A stretch of DNA of 64,000 nucleotides from Balanoglossus misakiensis. Lineage: Eukaryota > Hemichordata. Location: contig CM082585.2 of the NCBI GenBank assembly GCA_040954595.2, positions 3,286,001 through 3,350,000 of the forward strand, written 5' to 3'. Of this stretch, positions 1-11,695 are shown in pieces; the stretch's first letter is position 1, and every line of letters starts with the position of its first letter. The notes beneath the pieces were generated by a model that was not told the origin of the DNA, searched no databases, and saw only the letters and a program-made list of their open reading frames with translations. Made by a program: the position numbers and the translations under genes.

Positions 1-8
1 ATTTAGCA

Positions 9-188
9 TTGGTTGGAAACCAGAAAACCGAGCCCTCCAATTTGGCTGTTTCCGATGACGGTATTTACTATGTCACGGACATCGGCAACGGGCAGATTGT
101 CGTCTGCGACAAGGACAGCCACCTGCTGAGAACCTTCGGCCAAGACGAGCCCCTCAAACCAGATGGTATCGTGCTGACACGAGACGGG
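9..188 (+). pseudogene. NHL-repeat fragment (TRIM-NHL-like), copy 1
   Basis: About 60 codons read as NHL beta-propeller sequence: a proline-led blade start, then SDDGIYYVTD, a basic/aliphatic strand (GQIVVCDKD), LLRTFG, and a second blade start (KPDGIVLTRDG). NHL propellers form the C-terminal RNA- or protein-binding part of TRIM2/3/32/71-type E3 ligases. The reading stops matching NHL at the GACGGG/TACTGCC junction near 188, where a short repeat also found at 4894 begins. No start codon, RING or B-box is attached. It is nearly identical to 472-655, so it is a truncated duplicate and not a functional gene. The window edge may hide more sequence upstream. Confidence 0.75.
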
Positions 189-299
189 TACTGCCCTACA
201 GACGAACTACCAACTGGCGGAACTAGTCGGGTTGCCAAATACAGATTTATGCCCTAACCCAAAATATCAGTATGCACAATGTTTTTTTGCAGATTACTC
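189..299 (+). repeat. 110-bp duplicated fragment F, copy 1
   Basis: This stretch (GTACTGCCCTACAGAC... to ...TTTGCAGATTACTCAAC) recurs almost unchanged at 4894-5007. In one place it is fused to a broken NHL exon and in the other to a broken RING exon. It marks a recombination breakpoint within the duplicated TRIM cluster. The opening GTACTGCCC overlaps RING-type coding sequence (Val-Leu-Pro) at the second location. Confidence 0.6.
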
Positions 300-471
300 A
301 ACTATAACCCAAATCTTTATGATGCCACCTTGGCACCATTGAGGGTTTCGAGAAATCCAAGACGGCCGCCAAGATGGCCATCAACCATGAAACAATAATT
401 TTGGTAATAGTCGAACTACGTGTCTGCTTTTTTCTCTATTTCTGTTTTCGGGGGCCATTGAATCCATATTT
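300..471. other. No gene seen; spacer between NHL copies
   Basis: Non-coding spacer leading into NHL copy 2. An open frame from 374 runs into the NHL copy, but its first 30 codons resemble no TRIM domain and are probably read-through of non-coding DNA. Confidence 0.4.
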
Positions 472-1116
472 AGCATTGGTTGGAAACCAGAAAACCGAGC
501 CCTCCAATTTGGCTGTTTCCGATGACGGTATTTACTATGTCACGGACATCGGCAACGGGCAGATTGTCGTCTGCGACAAGGACAGCCACCTGCTGAGAAC
601 CTTCGGCCAAGACGAGCCCCTCAAACCAGATGGTATCGTGCTGACACGAGACGGGTTCGTCGTCATGAGCGATTTGCAGAAGATGGCCACTACCTCAGGA
701 AGTACACGCTTGACGGGCGACACGTAGCGACGTGCGGAAAAAGTGGCAGCGGCCCCGGGGAGTTCAACTGTCCATCCTCGCTCGCAGGAGTAACCAGTCA
801 CAACCAGATTCTTGTCTCTGATGGAGCGATAACAATCAAATCCACATTCTGAACACGGATGGACGCTACGTATCTTCGGCAGCAATTTTTTGAGCGGGCC
901 TGGTGGGATCGAAGAGGATCGGAACGACAACGTGTACGTCTGCGACGACGCCGCCAAAGTTTTGAAGTTCGACAAACGCGGGAAATTTCTGGAGACAGTC
1001 GTTCATGAAGGTGATATTGTTCCTTTCTACGTCGGGGTCAGGAGAAAAAAACGGCGTTCCTGGCAATCAGCGAAGGTTGCAACAACGATGTCAAAGTTGT
1101 CACACTGCAAAGGTGA
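472..1116 (+). pseudogene. NHL-propeller pseudogene, copy 2
   Basis: Several NHL blades are readable but spread over different frames. 472-660 matches copy 1. After a lesion near 670-680 the frame shifts and continues as DGHYLRKYTLDGRHVATCG, GPGEFNCPSSLA, then an ILVSDG blade, and finally VLKFDKRGKFLETVV ending in TGA at 1114-1116. Further small indels relative to copy 3 occur near 824 (two extra bases) and 871 (four missing). The first lesion removes roughly one propeller strand and is shared with copy 3, so both descend from an already damaged parent. In TRIM-NHL proteins this domain would recognise RNA or partner proteins. Here it cannot be translated intact. Confidence 0.8.
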
Positions 1117-2493
1117 ATGCACGTGAACGAGTCGCAATCCCAACTGTCTATCACACTTCATTTGTGGCACTTCATGCAACAGTGTCGCCATTGTTTTTAA
1201 CTTCCAGCTTGCTCTTCTCTTTTGAAGCTTTTTTCCACTATCACATATTGGCTTGGTTCCGGCTTCAAATAGCCACATGATAGACCAGAAGTCTCGTGCC
1301 GGTAACCGCCACACGGAATACTTACGTTACATAAGGGTACAGGACAAGAAACTTGATGACACGTGTACTACACAAGCAAAAGTACTGCAAACAATGTACA
1401 GCCAATGGGTTTCAATGGAAACTAACTGTATGTAATTTGGGCTGTTTTTCAACATTTTTTTCTGCGGTCATTTTATCCCTCTGTCTTTGCCACGTGATGA
1501 CAAACTGTGCATTTTCTGCTTTCTCAACAAATCGTGTATATCTGCAATAGCCATTATTCTTGACACGTGAATCTAAGTTAAGTTCGGACTTAAATTAAAA
1601 TTTGAACAATAAAAAGTCTCCCAGTTTGGCCAAAAATGCCTTATCATGGACGCTGCCGAAGCTTCACATTGAATTCGGGAACTGCTCAAGAAGATGTAGA
1701 CAATCAAGGAAAATTAGATCACGCATTTTGTTCCGCCATTCTTTATTTGTGGCCATCACCTTGAATTATTTTATATCTTTGTTTTCCTGATTAAATATTG
1801 TACTGCTTCATTATAGGCATTGCCTCGATGTTTTACGTTTTTATATATATTTCTTACATCTATTTTACTCAATATAAATACAAATAAACAAATAACTAGT
1901 GTTACTTGAAGTGACAATCTCCACAATAAAAAGGCGTGGTGAAATTATCTCCGATAAATATGTTTAAATCAAAATGTGGAATTTCTGTGCACTCGATGTG
2001 TACCTCTTATACCCCTGGTTAAATTTTATCTGACCTGCCTTCTCTCTGGGGTCTATGATATGCATGGCTTGGTGCAGTTGGCATTTGGGGTTATCAAAGT
2101 TTACGGCGCTCAATTGGACTTTGTAAATAAGGCATAAATAATACTTCAATCAATTACATTGACAGTTTTTCAGTTGTGGGGGGACACTCCCACCTCTACT
2201 AGAGACGCCATGTTCTCTTTTACAAGTTTCACGAACCATTTTGACGCTGCCATCTTTTTGGGTTATTCTCTTTTAATGAAGCAAGCAGGATAAATACACG
2301 TTTTGTAAAGGTAGGAATATCATTTTATGTGCGATTAGAGTGCTCATGTTAACATATCGAAGGGTTCATTTTCAATATTGGACGCGGCAGACACATATTC
2401 TAGTGGTGTATAGATAAGGTTGTTTTACACCACGTTGGCCAGATTATCGCACATATGCTGTAAAGCCCGATGAAGTTAAAGAACCCCACTTAG
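1117..2493. repeat. Segmentally duplicated 3' flank of the NHL pseudogene (block I)
   Basis: The sequence after the NHL stop repeats downstream of NHL copy 3. The part 1117-1445 matches 19678-20005, and 1455-2160 matches 22374-23050. From about 1710 onward it also matches 23518 and following. No coding evidence is seen. Short open frames here (for example 1964-2149, minus) recur in each copy only because the DNA is duplicated. Confidence 0.7.
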
Positions 2494-2494
2494 G

Positions 2495-3266
2495 AACCGT
2501 TCAGTTTTTACGGCTGGGTGGCCGGCAAGTTTGTGTCATCGGTTTTCAAAATCAGGCTGACCCCCCCCCCCCCTCTTCACCCATGAACAAAAAATGATGA
2601 CCCCCATTTGATAGGCCCAAAAATATGATGACCCCCCCCCCACGCCGAAAACATTCGTTGTCATTATCCTATGTACACTGTATACAATATAAAAGGGAAT
2701 GAGGCTCCTAACACCTCAATTATAAATTTCTTAAAGTAATTAAAGTATATATCGGTATATCGTTTCAATAAAGCAATCTATGAATAAACTAAAATGACAA
2801 GTTAATACAATAGTTGCTAGAATTGGTAAAACAAGAAAAGTGGCGGGAGTAAAATACAGTGCTCAAAGTTGCCTTTTAATGAACTCAAAAGCAAATTAAC
2901 TCAATGTTGGGGAGGACCAATTTTACTTTTGCCACTCCACTCAAAGTAAGCAATGGTGGGGTGGGGTTGCAAGTAGTCTGCCCTGGTACACTAGACAAAC
3001 CAGCCAATGAATGACATGTGGCAAAGAATGGAGGGGTGGGTGAAGAGGGGGTGTACCCATCCCACATTAGAAAATTTTGTAAAATAAAGGGCGCGGAACT
3101 GCAATTTTGTGGACTCAAAAGCAAAAGTTCGGTGGCAAAAGTATGTGACCCCCTACACGTTTTAAAAAATATGACACCCCCCCCCCCCTTTGGACTTCAA
3201 AATTTAAGTGACCCCCTCCCCCTTGGATTTTGCCGGGGCACCCCAGCCGTAAAAACTGAACGGTCC
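2495..3266. mobile_element. MITE-like element with ACCGTTCAG termini, copy 1
   Basis: The left end (ACCGTTCAGTTTTTACGGCTGGG) is the reverse complement of the right end (CCCCAGCCGTAAAAACTGAACGGT), giving imperfect terminal inverted repeats of about 25-35 bp around 0.77 kb of non-coding DNA. The ends are followed inward by poly-C runs embedded in repeated TGACCCCC words. The flank carries CTTAGG on the left and CTTGGG on the right; in copy 3 both sides are CTTAGG, a possible target-site duplication. No transposase is encoded. Because the flanks are also shared with the other copies, the copies spread by segmental duplication, not by separate insertions. Confidence 0.65.
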
Positions 3267-4803
3267 CTTGGGCATTAATGCACACAAATTTATGTGAAGC
3301 TAAGTTCAGAGAATCACAATACACCACCTGAAACCACAATTTGTTAATCCAGATTGTACTAAAATTACTCCAGAAATTCGACGTAAACTGAGGTGTAGAA
3401 CACTTCACGGTCAGAGTGGGTCATATTGGCCAATTTAAAGATGTTTTAACAGGAGACCCGTATTTGTCTCTGCTGATATTAAACATGTAAGTAAACAACA
3501 TTAATAGGAATGCCTTATACATAGACTTGACACCACATAATGTCATAATGGTGTAGGCTCGGGAAGTAAATAGAGTAAAAGTGGAGAATGAGTTGAAATA
3601 ACAGAACACAACAAGAATCACACCCATACAGATTTAAGGCACCGCAGGGTACTTACTGAAATGGACAAAAACCATCACGAACTGCATTGCTGTCAAATTT
3701 GACAAGACCCGTGAACCAATTAGAGAGTTTGTGTATGCTTATCTTTGACATAGGCAGAGTTGAACCTTTTTGATCAAACGTGAGAATATTTTCAGCAAAC
3801 GTTCTCCACAGATATATGCAGGCACAATGTTCGCTTATACATCACGTCATCAAAGCGTGCTCACATGCTTCTTTTCATTGTATTTCAAATTTATTATTAA
3901 CATTTTAAAGGTCGGTGTCCCCTATTAAAAGTTTTCAAGGTGGTCAGAGAGTGGTTACCTATTGGAGGAATGTTAGTTTAACATAACTATTTATAAACGT
4001 CTGGCCTGGAATTCCTACCTTGGGTCAAACTACGGTTCCTGGCATGTCTCTTGAGGTCAAACTGAATAAGTATTAAGCATTCTTATCTCAAGTGGCAAAA
4101 TAATAAATTTAAATCAGAGCAGCCACGTGATAACACGAAACAAAAATTGTTTCATAGTATTATTCAGGTGTGATGGACTTGACATTGGTACTTTACCCAA
4201 CTTGCCAACTTGCTTGGTGAAAATTTACCACCATCACCCACGCTTTGACAAGGTTGACCTCTGTCCAATTTATTCAAGTTGCAAGATCGTTGCATGTGTA
4301 GGCCTGCGTTTGTACATGTAAATGTATTTCTTAACACGCGTTATATCTCATTCTTATCTTCAATGGTGATCGGTGGCAGAGGGAGATAGATTGGTTATAA
4401 GGGTGTGTTTAGTATACTAGAGAATAGTGCAGTAGCCTTATTTAAATATTATCAACAGTGCACATTGTGAACCCGCCCAAACCTTTGGAATAGTCGACAG
4501 CCTTTAAACAGGAACTAAGCGCAAATATAAGTAAAACTAACTTATGAGATCGTACAGAGAAATAACTTATACACAGTGGAGGGACCGCGACTTATATTAG
4601 CTTAAACGTTAAAACGGACACAGGCAGTTCAGGTTGTTTGTCCCATTATGGAGTCATGACTAAGTGCTGGTAGTCGTTGAGTGTTCTTATCGTTTGTTCA
4701 AGAATGACGTCACTTGTGCTTCACTTTTGAATAGCCAGAGTTCAGTAGGGTCAGCTACCTAGCCACAGGTAGAACATTTGTTGCTGAGGGACGGGAAGAC
4801 AAG
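3267..4803. repeat. Duplicated intergenic/promoter block upstream of the RING copy
   Basis: 3267-3690 matches 6077-6491. 3690-4630 matches 14411-15288 plus 17949-18050 after removal of later insertions. Parts also match 25500-26715. The final 200 bp lead directly into the TRIM-like start codon at 4804 and are retained next to the second TRIM copy near 17950-18050 (for example the GTTCAAGAATGACGTCAC words). This is therefore probably the ancestral promoter and 5' UTR of the TRIM gene. The open frame at 4127-4321 has no recognisable domain. Confidence 0.55.
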
Positions 4804-4905
4804 ATGGCGTCGAATATGTCCGAAGTGAAGCAGCACATGAAGCACGGGCTGCTGTCATGCGCAATCTGTTCCGAAGTGTACAGGACACCAAAGGTACTGC
4901 CCTAC
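4804..4905 (+). pseudogene. TRIM-like RING-finger N-terminus, truncated
   Basis: An ATG opens a reading frame with a charged N-terminus, then SCAICSEVY and TPKVLP. This is the first zinc-ligand pair (Cys-x2-Cys) of a C3HC4 RING followed by the usual Pro-x-Val-Leu-Pro stretch. The next cysteine of the consensus is replaced (Tyr), and the frame then runs into unrelated duplicated sequence and a stop. Only about 33 codons of a TRIM E3 ligase remain. The context supports this start: the sequence before it is conserved beside the second TRIM copy near 18,050. Confidence 0.65.
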
Positions 4906-5007
4906 AGACAAACTACCAACTGGCGGAACTAGTCGGGTTGCCAAATACAGATGTATGCCCTAACCCAAAATATCAGTATGCACAATGTTTTTTTGCAGAT
5001 TACTCAA
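4894..5007 (+). repeat. 110-bp duplicated fragment F, copy 2
   Basis: Near-identical to 189-299. Here it continues the truncated RING exon and is followed at about 5008 by duplicated block DNA matching 2205 onward. The junction shows a deletion that removed the rest of the TRIM gene. Confidence 0.55.
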
Positions 5008-5307
5008 CGCCGTGTTCTCTTCTACAAGTTACACGTACCATTTTGACGCTGCCATCTCTTTGGGTCATTCTCTTTTAATGAAGCAAGCAGGATAAATACA
5101 CGCTTTGTACAGGTAGGAATATCATTTTATGTGCGATTAGAGTACTCATGTTAACAAATCGAAGGGTTCATTTTCAATATTGGACGCGGCAGACACTTTG
5201 CATATTCTAGTGGTGTATACATGTAGATAAGGTTGTTTTACACCACGTTGGCCAGATTATCGCTCATATGCTGTAAAGCCCGATGAAGTTAAGGAACCCC
5301 AATTAGG

Positions 5308-6076
5308 AACCGTTCAGTTTTTATGGCTGGGTGGCTGGCAAGTTTGTGTCATCGGTTTTCAAAATCAGGCTGACCCCCCCCCCTTCACCCATGACCAAAA
5401 AATGATGACCCTCATTTGATAGGCCCAAACATATGATGACCCCCCCCCCCCCCACGCCGAAAACATTCGTTGTCCTTATCCTATGTACACTGTATGCAAT
5501 ATAAAAGGGAATGAGGCTCCTAACACCTCAATTATAAATTTCTTAAAGTAATTAAAGTATATATCGGTATATCGTTTCAATAAAGCAATCTATGAATAAA
5601 CTAAAATGACAAGTTAATACAATAGTTGATAGAACTGGTAAAACAAGAATAGTGGCGGGGGTAAAATACAGTGCTCAAAGTTGCATTTTAATAAACTCAA
5701 AAGCAAATTAACTCAATGTTGGGGAGGACCAATTTTACTGTTGCCACTCCACTCAAAGTAAGCATCGGTGGGGTGGGGTGGCAAGTAGTCTGCCCTGGTA
5801 CACTAGACAAACCAGCCAATGAATGACATGTGGCAAAGAATGGAGGGGGTGGGTGTAGAGGGGGTGTACCCATCCCACATCAGAAAATTTTGTAAAATAA
5901 AGGGCATGGAACTGCAATTATGTGGACTCAAAAGCAAAAGTTCGGTGGCAAAAGTATGTGACCCCCTACACGTTTTAAAAAATATGACACCCCCCCCCTT
6001 TGGACTTCAAAATTTAAGTGACCCCCTCCCCCTTGGATTTTGCCGGGGCACCCCAGCCGTAAAAACTGAACGGTCC
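5308..6076. mobile_element. MITE-like element with ACCGTTCAG termini, copy 2
   Basis: Second copy of the element described at 2495, with the same inverted ends and poly-C tracts. The surrounding block 5008-6491 is a duplicate of 2205-3690, flanks included. Confidence 0.6.
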
Positions 6077-6495
6077 CTTGGGCATTAATGCACACAAATT
6101 TATGTGAAGCTAAGTTCAGAGAATCACAATACACCACCTGAAACCACAATTTGTTAATCCAGATTGTACTAAAATTACTCCAGAAATTCGACGTAAACTG
6201 AGGTGTAGAACACTTTACGGTCAGAGTGGGTCATATTGGCCAATTTAAAGATGTTTTAACAGGAGACCCGTATTTGTCTCTGCTGATATTAAACATGTAA
6301 GTAAACAACATTAATAGGAATGCCTTATACATAGACTTGACACCACATAATGTCATAATGGTGTAGGCTCGGGAAGTAAATAGAGTAAAAGTGGAGAATG
6401 AGTTGAAATAACAGAACACAACAAGAATCACACCCATACAGATTTAAGGCACCGCAGGGTACTTACTGAAATGGACAAAAACCATCACGAACTGC

Positions 6496-7286
6496 TATTA
6501 TCGCTGGTTTCTTAAGGTTGTTCATGCATCGGGGAATCTGCAGCGATGAGGTAACGGGCTCTGACGAGAACAGTGATCCACGGAGACACGTATCTGATTC
6601 ACGTTCATTTATTGTCGAGGATTACTCTAGTACATCAAATACGCCCAATAAAGTACGCGAGGAAGGGAACGGACCCAGTAGCCTGAGGTACTCCCATCTC
6701 CCGTTAGATTATTCTCTTCTTCTTTGGAAACAAAGTTCTCTTATAAGTACTTTTCTCAAGGCGTGGTTAATCATGTAAAATATCACAAATACAATGTGTT
6801 ACAATTTCATTGGGCATCAATTCAACTCTATATGTACCAATTTACATAAAGCGTAATATAACAAAGTCAGTTCGATGACGATTGACAACCAGAGCAATCA
6901 GTTAAACACCAGCTCTCCCTATCTACTTCAAATACATAAAATCAAATACTATCAAATATTGACATTCCCGACACTCTAAAATATCCTTCGGATTGGCTGT
7001 CGGTCATTGACGTAAATCAAAGAAAGACAAAAGTAATTAAAGAAGAAATTATCTCTGTCAAGATCACGACCAAACCAAGGTGATCAAATACAAGGACTAG
7101 CAACCATCATATACAAACACCTCCTCCCACGTATTTTAATAAAGATGTAATTAAACTCATTCGTTGATTGATATTCCCAGGTCTCAATATTAAAGGCATT
7201 TGACCTCTATACACGGAATTACTCATCTTACGCTCTAGATTAGTTGACCCTTAAAATCATATTTGACTTTTATACAGATCGTAACA
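6496..7286 (-). repeat. 3' LTR of the minus-strand Gypsy element
   Basis: 791 bp, matching 13616-14406 at all but about five positions. On the minus strand it starts TGTTACGATC and ends GCGATAATA. The polypurine tract lies immediately 5' on the minus strand. Confidence 0.9.
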
Positions 7287-8377
7287 CTCCCCTCGTTTTA
7301 AAACAATGCGTCCCGCATTGGACACAAATCCCTTAACTAAAAAGATAATACATATAAAAATACAATTTGATAAATCGGTGATCTCTTAAAGAGCAGCACA
7401 CCAAGGGTAGTTTTTCAGTTCCACCCCAAGAATATATTGATGTTCCGTATGATTTTGAAATGTTAGTGTACAATATATACATATAACAAAAGTGAAGTAA
7501 AATAATTGAAAAAATCAAGTCATGCCTATGAAGTGATCGTCCTAAAAATTATGAAATTACAATACAAAAATTACTACAGAATAAAAGTACATATACAACT
7601 TGATGTAAACTTAAAATAGAATGTGCTCATAAAACCTTCGCACACATATCCACCTACTAATATAAACAATAAAATCGCAACTCCTATAAACCCATAAAAC
7701 GTTGTATCCATCATTCAACACAATCTTAATATCTGTTGTCTTATTGACTCAAGAAACACTCTTGCATTCTTTTACATCGAATGATCCGCCGACGTTTCTT
7801 ATTCTCGTCGTTACGTCATATCTGGCAAATTCAATAACGTTAAAAAAGTTAAACTAAAACATTTAAGCGTTTTGTCAAAAATCCACTTTTTACAACTTCG
7901 AAAATGGCATTTTCTTCATTCGAAAATAGGATTTTCTTTGGTTTCTTTGTACATGTACAAACACATAGCCATAAAAAAGAGGCTATTTACACAAACTGGA
8001 CCATTTATTCAGGTCATCAAACGAACGGAAAATTCAACTCACAACTTTTTTCTCTAGTATAAAAATCTCTGTAACTTCAAACTTCATTAGTAATTTCTTT
8101 ATAACTTAAATACATCAATACATGTTAACCAAGCGACACGGGAACCAGGTTGCATAGCACATACAACTAAACTCAGCAAACAAAGGATAATAAAACGTCA
8201 TTCGATAACTTACGCATCATTTAAACGAATCAAGGGACATGCCAATCGTACACTCACTCATACAGGCCGGCCAACACTCATACCTCTCAGTCGTGCTCAA
8301 ATTTTCAATTCACACAACCACGTGTCTCCTTCTTCCGTTTTTTTCTCTGTTACGCTCTTATTTTTCTGTCCGTAGAT
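7287..8377 (-). other. Non-coding 3' region of the Gypsy element
   Basis: About 1.1 kb, AT-rich, between the polymerase stop and the polypurine tract. I see no third open reading frame; the short frames at 7333-7518 and 7872-8057 show no domain. Confidence 0.5.
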
Positions 8378-11300
8378 TTAAATGTGCAAATGTGCTATAA
8401 CCTGTTTCTCTTGGATCTTTACAGGATTTCTCATCAAATACTCTTTTGCAGTTTCATTCAAATTGTCTTCATCCTCCCACGTATTATGTTTGTTTGAATA
8501 ATTCTTCCACTTAACCAAATACTGTAATTTCCCATTTCTATATCGACCCTTTAACACATTTTCTATTTCGTAAAATGGCTCAGAAGCATTATTCTGACAA
8601 TTCCCATTGTTGTCAGTTTCATCGATAGCACTGGGACTTGTCCTTGACGACAAATCTCTCAATCCCAATCCGTCAATTTGATCAGAACCATTTTCTGATT
8701 CTGCATATATTTCTGCTTCTGGACTTTGACATATTTCGGTCCCATTTTCATAATTTGTGGTTTCTGGGACATCGTTTTCTTCACACGACTCATCAGATGA
8801 GGATGAGTCAAACTCAGAGGGGCGCAAATAAGCTCTTTTTAGTCTATTCTCATGTATGACTTTACGATAATTTCTGGTGCTATTTATGAAACGCAACTTA
8901 TAATTAACAGGACTCACCTTTTCAGAAATAATGTAAGGACCTGTCCACTTATGTACGAATTTCTTATTAACTCCTGGTTTAACAGCTGGTGTGTATAAAT
9001 ATACAGGATCCCCCACTTTAAGATGTTGTGACCGTTGGATATTTTGATCATAACGGTCCTTCATATTCTGTTGATATCGATCTATATTCTCTTTGGCGAT
9101 TTTATGAGCTATCTCCCTTTTAGCAGCTAAATGTTTAAGGTGTGTATCTATATTTCTTGTCCTCCCCTCAACTGGCTGGAATTCAACATCCATGGGCAAT
9201 GTGGGATGCCGACCGTATAACAGATAATACGGGCTGAACCCACTGGACTCTTGAGGGCTAACTCTATAAGCGAAAAGCACTGAACTTAGGTACCGATCCC
9301 AATCTTTCTGTTTACTATCGACAAACATGGACAGCATGTCGACTAGGCAACCGTTGAAACGCTCTGTAAGGCCATTGGTCTGTGGACGATAAGGGGTGGA
9401 AACTTTCCTCTGAATGTTGAAATATTTGCAAGTTTCACGAACTACTTGGGATAAAAAATTCGATCCCTGATCACTCATCAAAACTCTGGGGCTTCCATAA
9501 GTAGCAATTACTTCATCAAACAAAATCTTAGCAACTGTCTCAGCTCGTGCATTACGTAATGGATATGCTAGTGGGAATTTAGTAAAGTAATCAGTAAGTA
9601 CTAAGATGTATTTATGACCATCATAAGTTCTAGGGAGGGGTCCCACAATATCCATACCCAGTCGGTCCCAGGGTCCTGATACTGGAATAGGTAACAACTT
9701 AGCACGAGTAGTGGGTGTGGCTCTCTTTCGTGTGTGACAATGTGCGCATGTCTTTACGTACATATTAACATCCCGGGGCATCCTTTCCCAAAAATACCTC
9801 TGTCTTAAAACTCCCAACGTTTTAGTGTATCCCAAATGTCCCGCTAAAACACAATCATGAGCCCACCGCAGAACATAATTTCTTAAGGACTTAGGTATCA
9901 CAACCTGTCTAACACAATCTAATTTACCAGCTGATTTCCCCGTGGGTTTCCAAAAATGATACAAAACCCCGTCAACAATGTCGTAATTTGGAGCCATACT
10001 AACAAATTTACGAGCTAACTTTTGATCAGTAGGTAGCTCATCATTCTCTAAATAATTCAGAAATTTACTCAAATAATTATCTTTTCTCTGTTCTCCCTTC
10101 ATTCGTGATTGTACCTCACTGTCGAATGTGTTATCCACTTCAGTGTTGGAAGCATTTTCCTCCACGTCAGTGTTAGAAGTATCGTTAGAACTGTTAATTA
10201 AAGTCCCATACCCAGGTGTGTCCTCATTATTTGCAGAATTATGAACCTCGGGTTCGGTTTGTTGCCCTGCATGTACATTATTTATACAAGGTGAGTTTAT
10301 GGGCTCAGTGTTTACACACTTATCTACCATTGGAAACTGACTGTTAGGCTTGTAATTTATCTCAGGCGCATGCTCTAAATCAGTGACGTCAGACTTGTAC
10401 CCCTCACATTGTTGATATGGTCTCCTTGACAACCCGTCAGCATTCATGTGTTTCTTACCAGGTCTATAGATAATTTCGTAATCGTACTGCTGCATGGTCA
10501 TTATCCAACGGCCAATACGCCCCCTCGGTATTTTCTGTTTAAACATGTAAGTCAGATTGGAGTGATCAGTCACTATAGTAACACGGTTGCTACGTACATA
10601 GTGATCACATTGTCGAATAGCATGAATGACGGCCAAAGCTTCCAATTCTGTAATTGAGTAATTTCTTTCGTGACAGTTTAAACTTCGACCCCCATATAAA
10701 ATTACTCGTTCAACACCATTCTGTCGTTGAGCTAAAACAAACCCCAGGGCATGAGTGGAACTATCGGTATAAATTATAAAATTTTCATTCATATCAGGAT
10801 ACCCTAGAATTGGTGCATGACACAGAACATGTTTTAATTTCTCGAATGCTTGTTCGCATCGATCATCCCATTCAAATTTCGTGTCCTTTCCCAACAATTT
10901 ATGCAGAGGCCTTGCAATGATCGAGAAATTCTTTATAAACTTTCTATAATAATTGGCCAACCCCAAAAATGATTTCAACTGTGTGACAGTATGAGGACGG
11001 GGATATTCTTTAACAGCTGTTACTTTACTCTCGTCAGCCGCAATTCCATCCTTACTGATAATATGACCCAAAAATTTAACACTCTTTCTCATAAATTGAC
11101 ATTTGCTGGGCTTTAATTTCAATCCAGCTTGACGTAACCTGGTTAGGACAGTATCAATGTGTTGTAGATGCTCCTCAAAAGAGCTGCTAAATATAATAAT
11201 ATCATCGATATAACATAACACATATTGCCACATAATATTGCGTAACACGTGTTGCATAGTACGCTGAAAACAACTGGGACTATTTCGCAACCCCTGGGCA

Positions 11301-11695
11301 AGTCTCCTGTATTGATATAAACCATGATGTGTGACAAATGCTGTTTTTGGTCTGCTCTCTTCATCTAATTCCAATTGAAAAAATCCTGACTGTAAGTCTA
11401 GCGTCGAAAAATACTGAGGCTTATTCTTGCCCAACATTTCAAGAGATTCGTCAGTTCTAGGCAAGGGAAACGAATCAGGCACTGTAATATTATTTAAATG
11501 ACGAAAATCTGTGCAAAAGCGCCACGAACCATCAGGCTTTTTAACTAAAACTACTGGACTAGCAAACGGTGAAGTAGATGGCTCGATAATATTTTGTTCT
11601 AACAGCTGATCAACTTGTCGCTCAAGTTCACGCCTTTTCTCAGGCGTTACTCGGTAAGGTGGGCGACGAAACGGGGCAGCACCCTCTATGTTTGA
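8378..11695 (-). CDS. pol: Gypsy polymerase: RT, RNase H, integrase, chromodomain
   Basis: Open from just after an in-frame stop (11696-11698) to 8378, about 1105 codons. There is no good ATG, so it depends on entry from gag-protease. In order: an RT entry region (SPVVLVKK, then STLDLQSGFFQ), the catalytic YIDD box near 11200, an RNase H domain (YTDSS), an integrase zinc-binding HHCC (HLGY ... CAHCHTRK), an integrase core with D (MDIVGPLP), D (MSDQGSNF) and E (LTERFNG), a GPY/F-type module (WTGPYIISEKV), an acidic linker, and a C-terminal chromodomain (YEIENVLKGR, YLVKWKNYS, TWEDEDNL). Chromodomains of this class can target integration to modified histones. All catalytic residues that I can check are present. 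Confidence 0.92.
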   Translation of the reverse strand, partial: SNIEGAAPFRRPPYRVTPEKRRELERQVDQLLEQNIIEPSTSPFASPVVLVKKPDGSWRFCTDFRHLNNITVPDSFPLPRTDESLEMLGKNKPQYFSTLDLQSGFFQLELDEESRPKTAFVTHHGLYQYRRLAQGLRNSPSCFQRTMQHVLRNIMWQYVLCYIDDIIIFSSSFEEHLQHIDTVLTRLRQAGLKLKPSKCQFMRKSVKFLGHIISKDGIAADESKVTAVKEYPRPHTVTQLKSFLGLANYYRKFIKNFSIIARPLHKLLGKDTKFEWDDRCEQAFEKLKHVLCHAPILGYPDMNENFIIYTDSSTHALGFVLAQRQNGVERVILYGGRSLNCHERNYSITELEALAVIHAIRQCDHYVRSNRVTIVTDHSNLTYMFKQKIPRGRIGRWIMTMQQYDYEIIYRPGKKHMNADGLSRRPYQQCEGYKSDVTDLEHAPEINYKPNSQFPMVDKCVNTEPINSPCINNVHAGQQTEPEVHNSANNEDTPGYGTLINSSNDTSNTDVEENASNTEVDNTFDSEVQSRMKGEQRKDNYLSKFLNYLENDELPTDQKLARKFVSMAPNYDIVDGVLYHFWKPTGKSAGKLDCVRQVVIPKSLRNYVLRWAHDCVLAGHLGYTKTLGVLRQRYFWERMPRDVNMYVKTCAHCHTRKRATPTTRAKLLPIPVSGPWDRLGMDIVGPLPRTYDGHKYILVLTDYFTKFPLAYPLRNARAETVAKILFDEVIATYGSPRVLMSDQGSNFLSQVVRETCKYFNIQRKVSTPYRPQTNGLTERFNGCLVDMLSMFVDSKQKDWDRYLSSVLFAYRVSPQESSGFSPYYLLYGRHPTLPMDVEFQPVEGRTRNIDTHLKHLAAKREIAHKIAKENIDRYQQNMKDRYDQNIQRSQHLKVGDPVYLYTPAVKPGVNKKFVHKWTGPYIISEKVSPVNYKLRFINSTRNYRKVIHENRLKRAYLRPSEFDSSSSDESCEENDVPETTNYENGTEICQSPEAEIYAESENGSDQIDGLGLRDLSSRTSPSAIDETDNNGNCQNNASEPFYEIENVLKGRYRNGKLQYLVKWKNYSNKHNTWEDEDNLNETAKEYLMRNPVKIQEKQVIAHLHI

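Noticed and set aside
3018-3278. 86-codon frame recurring at 5819 and 24823
   Set aside because: It recurs only because the MITE-like element is duplicated. It reads through poly-C tracts whose length varies and shifts the frame.
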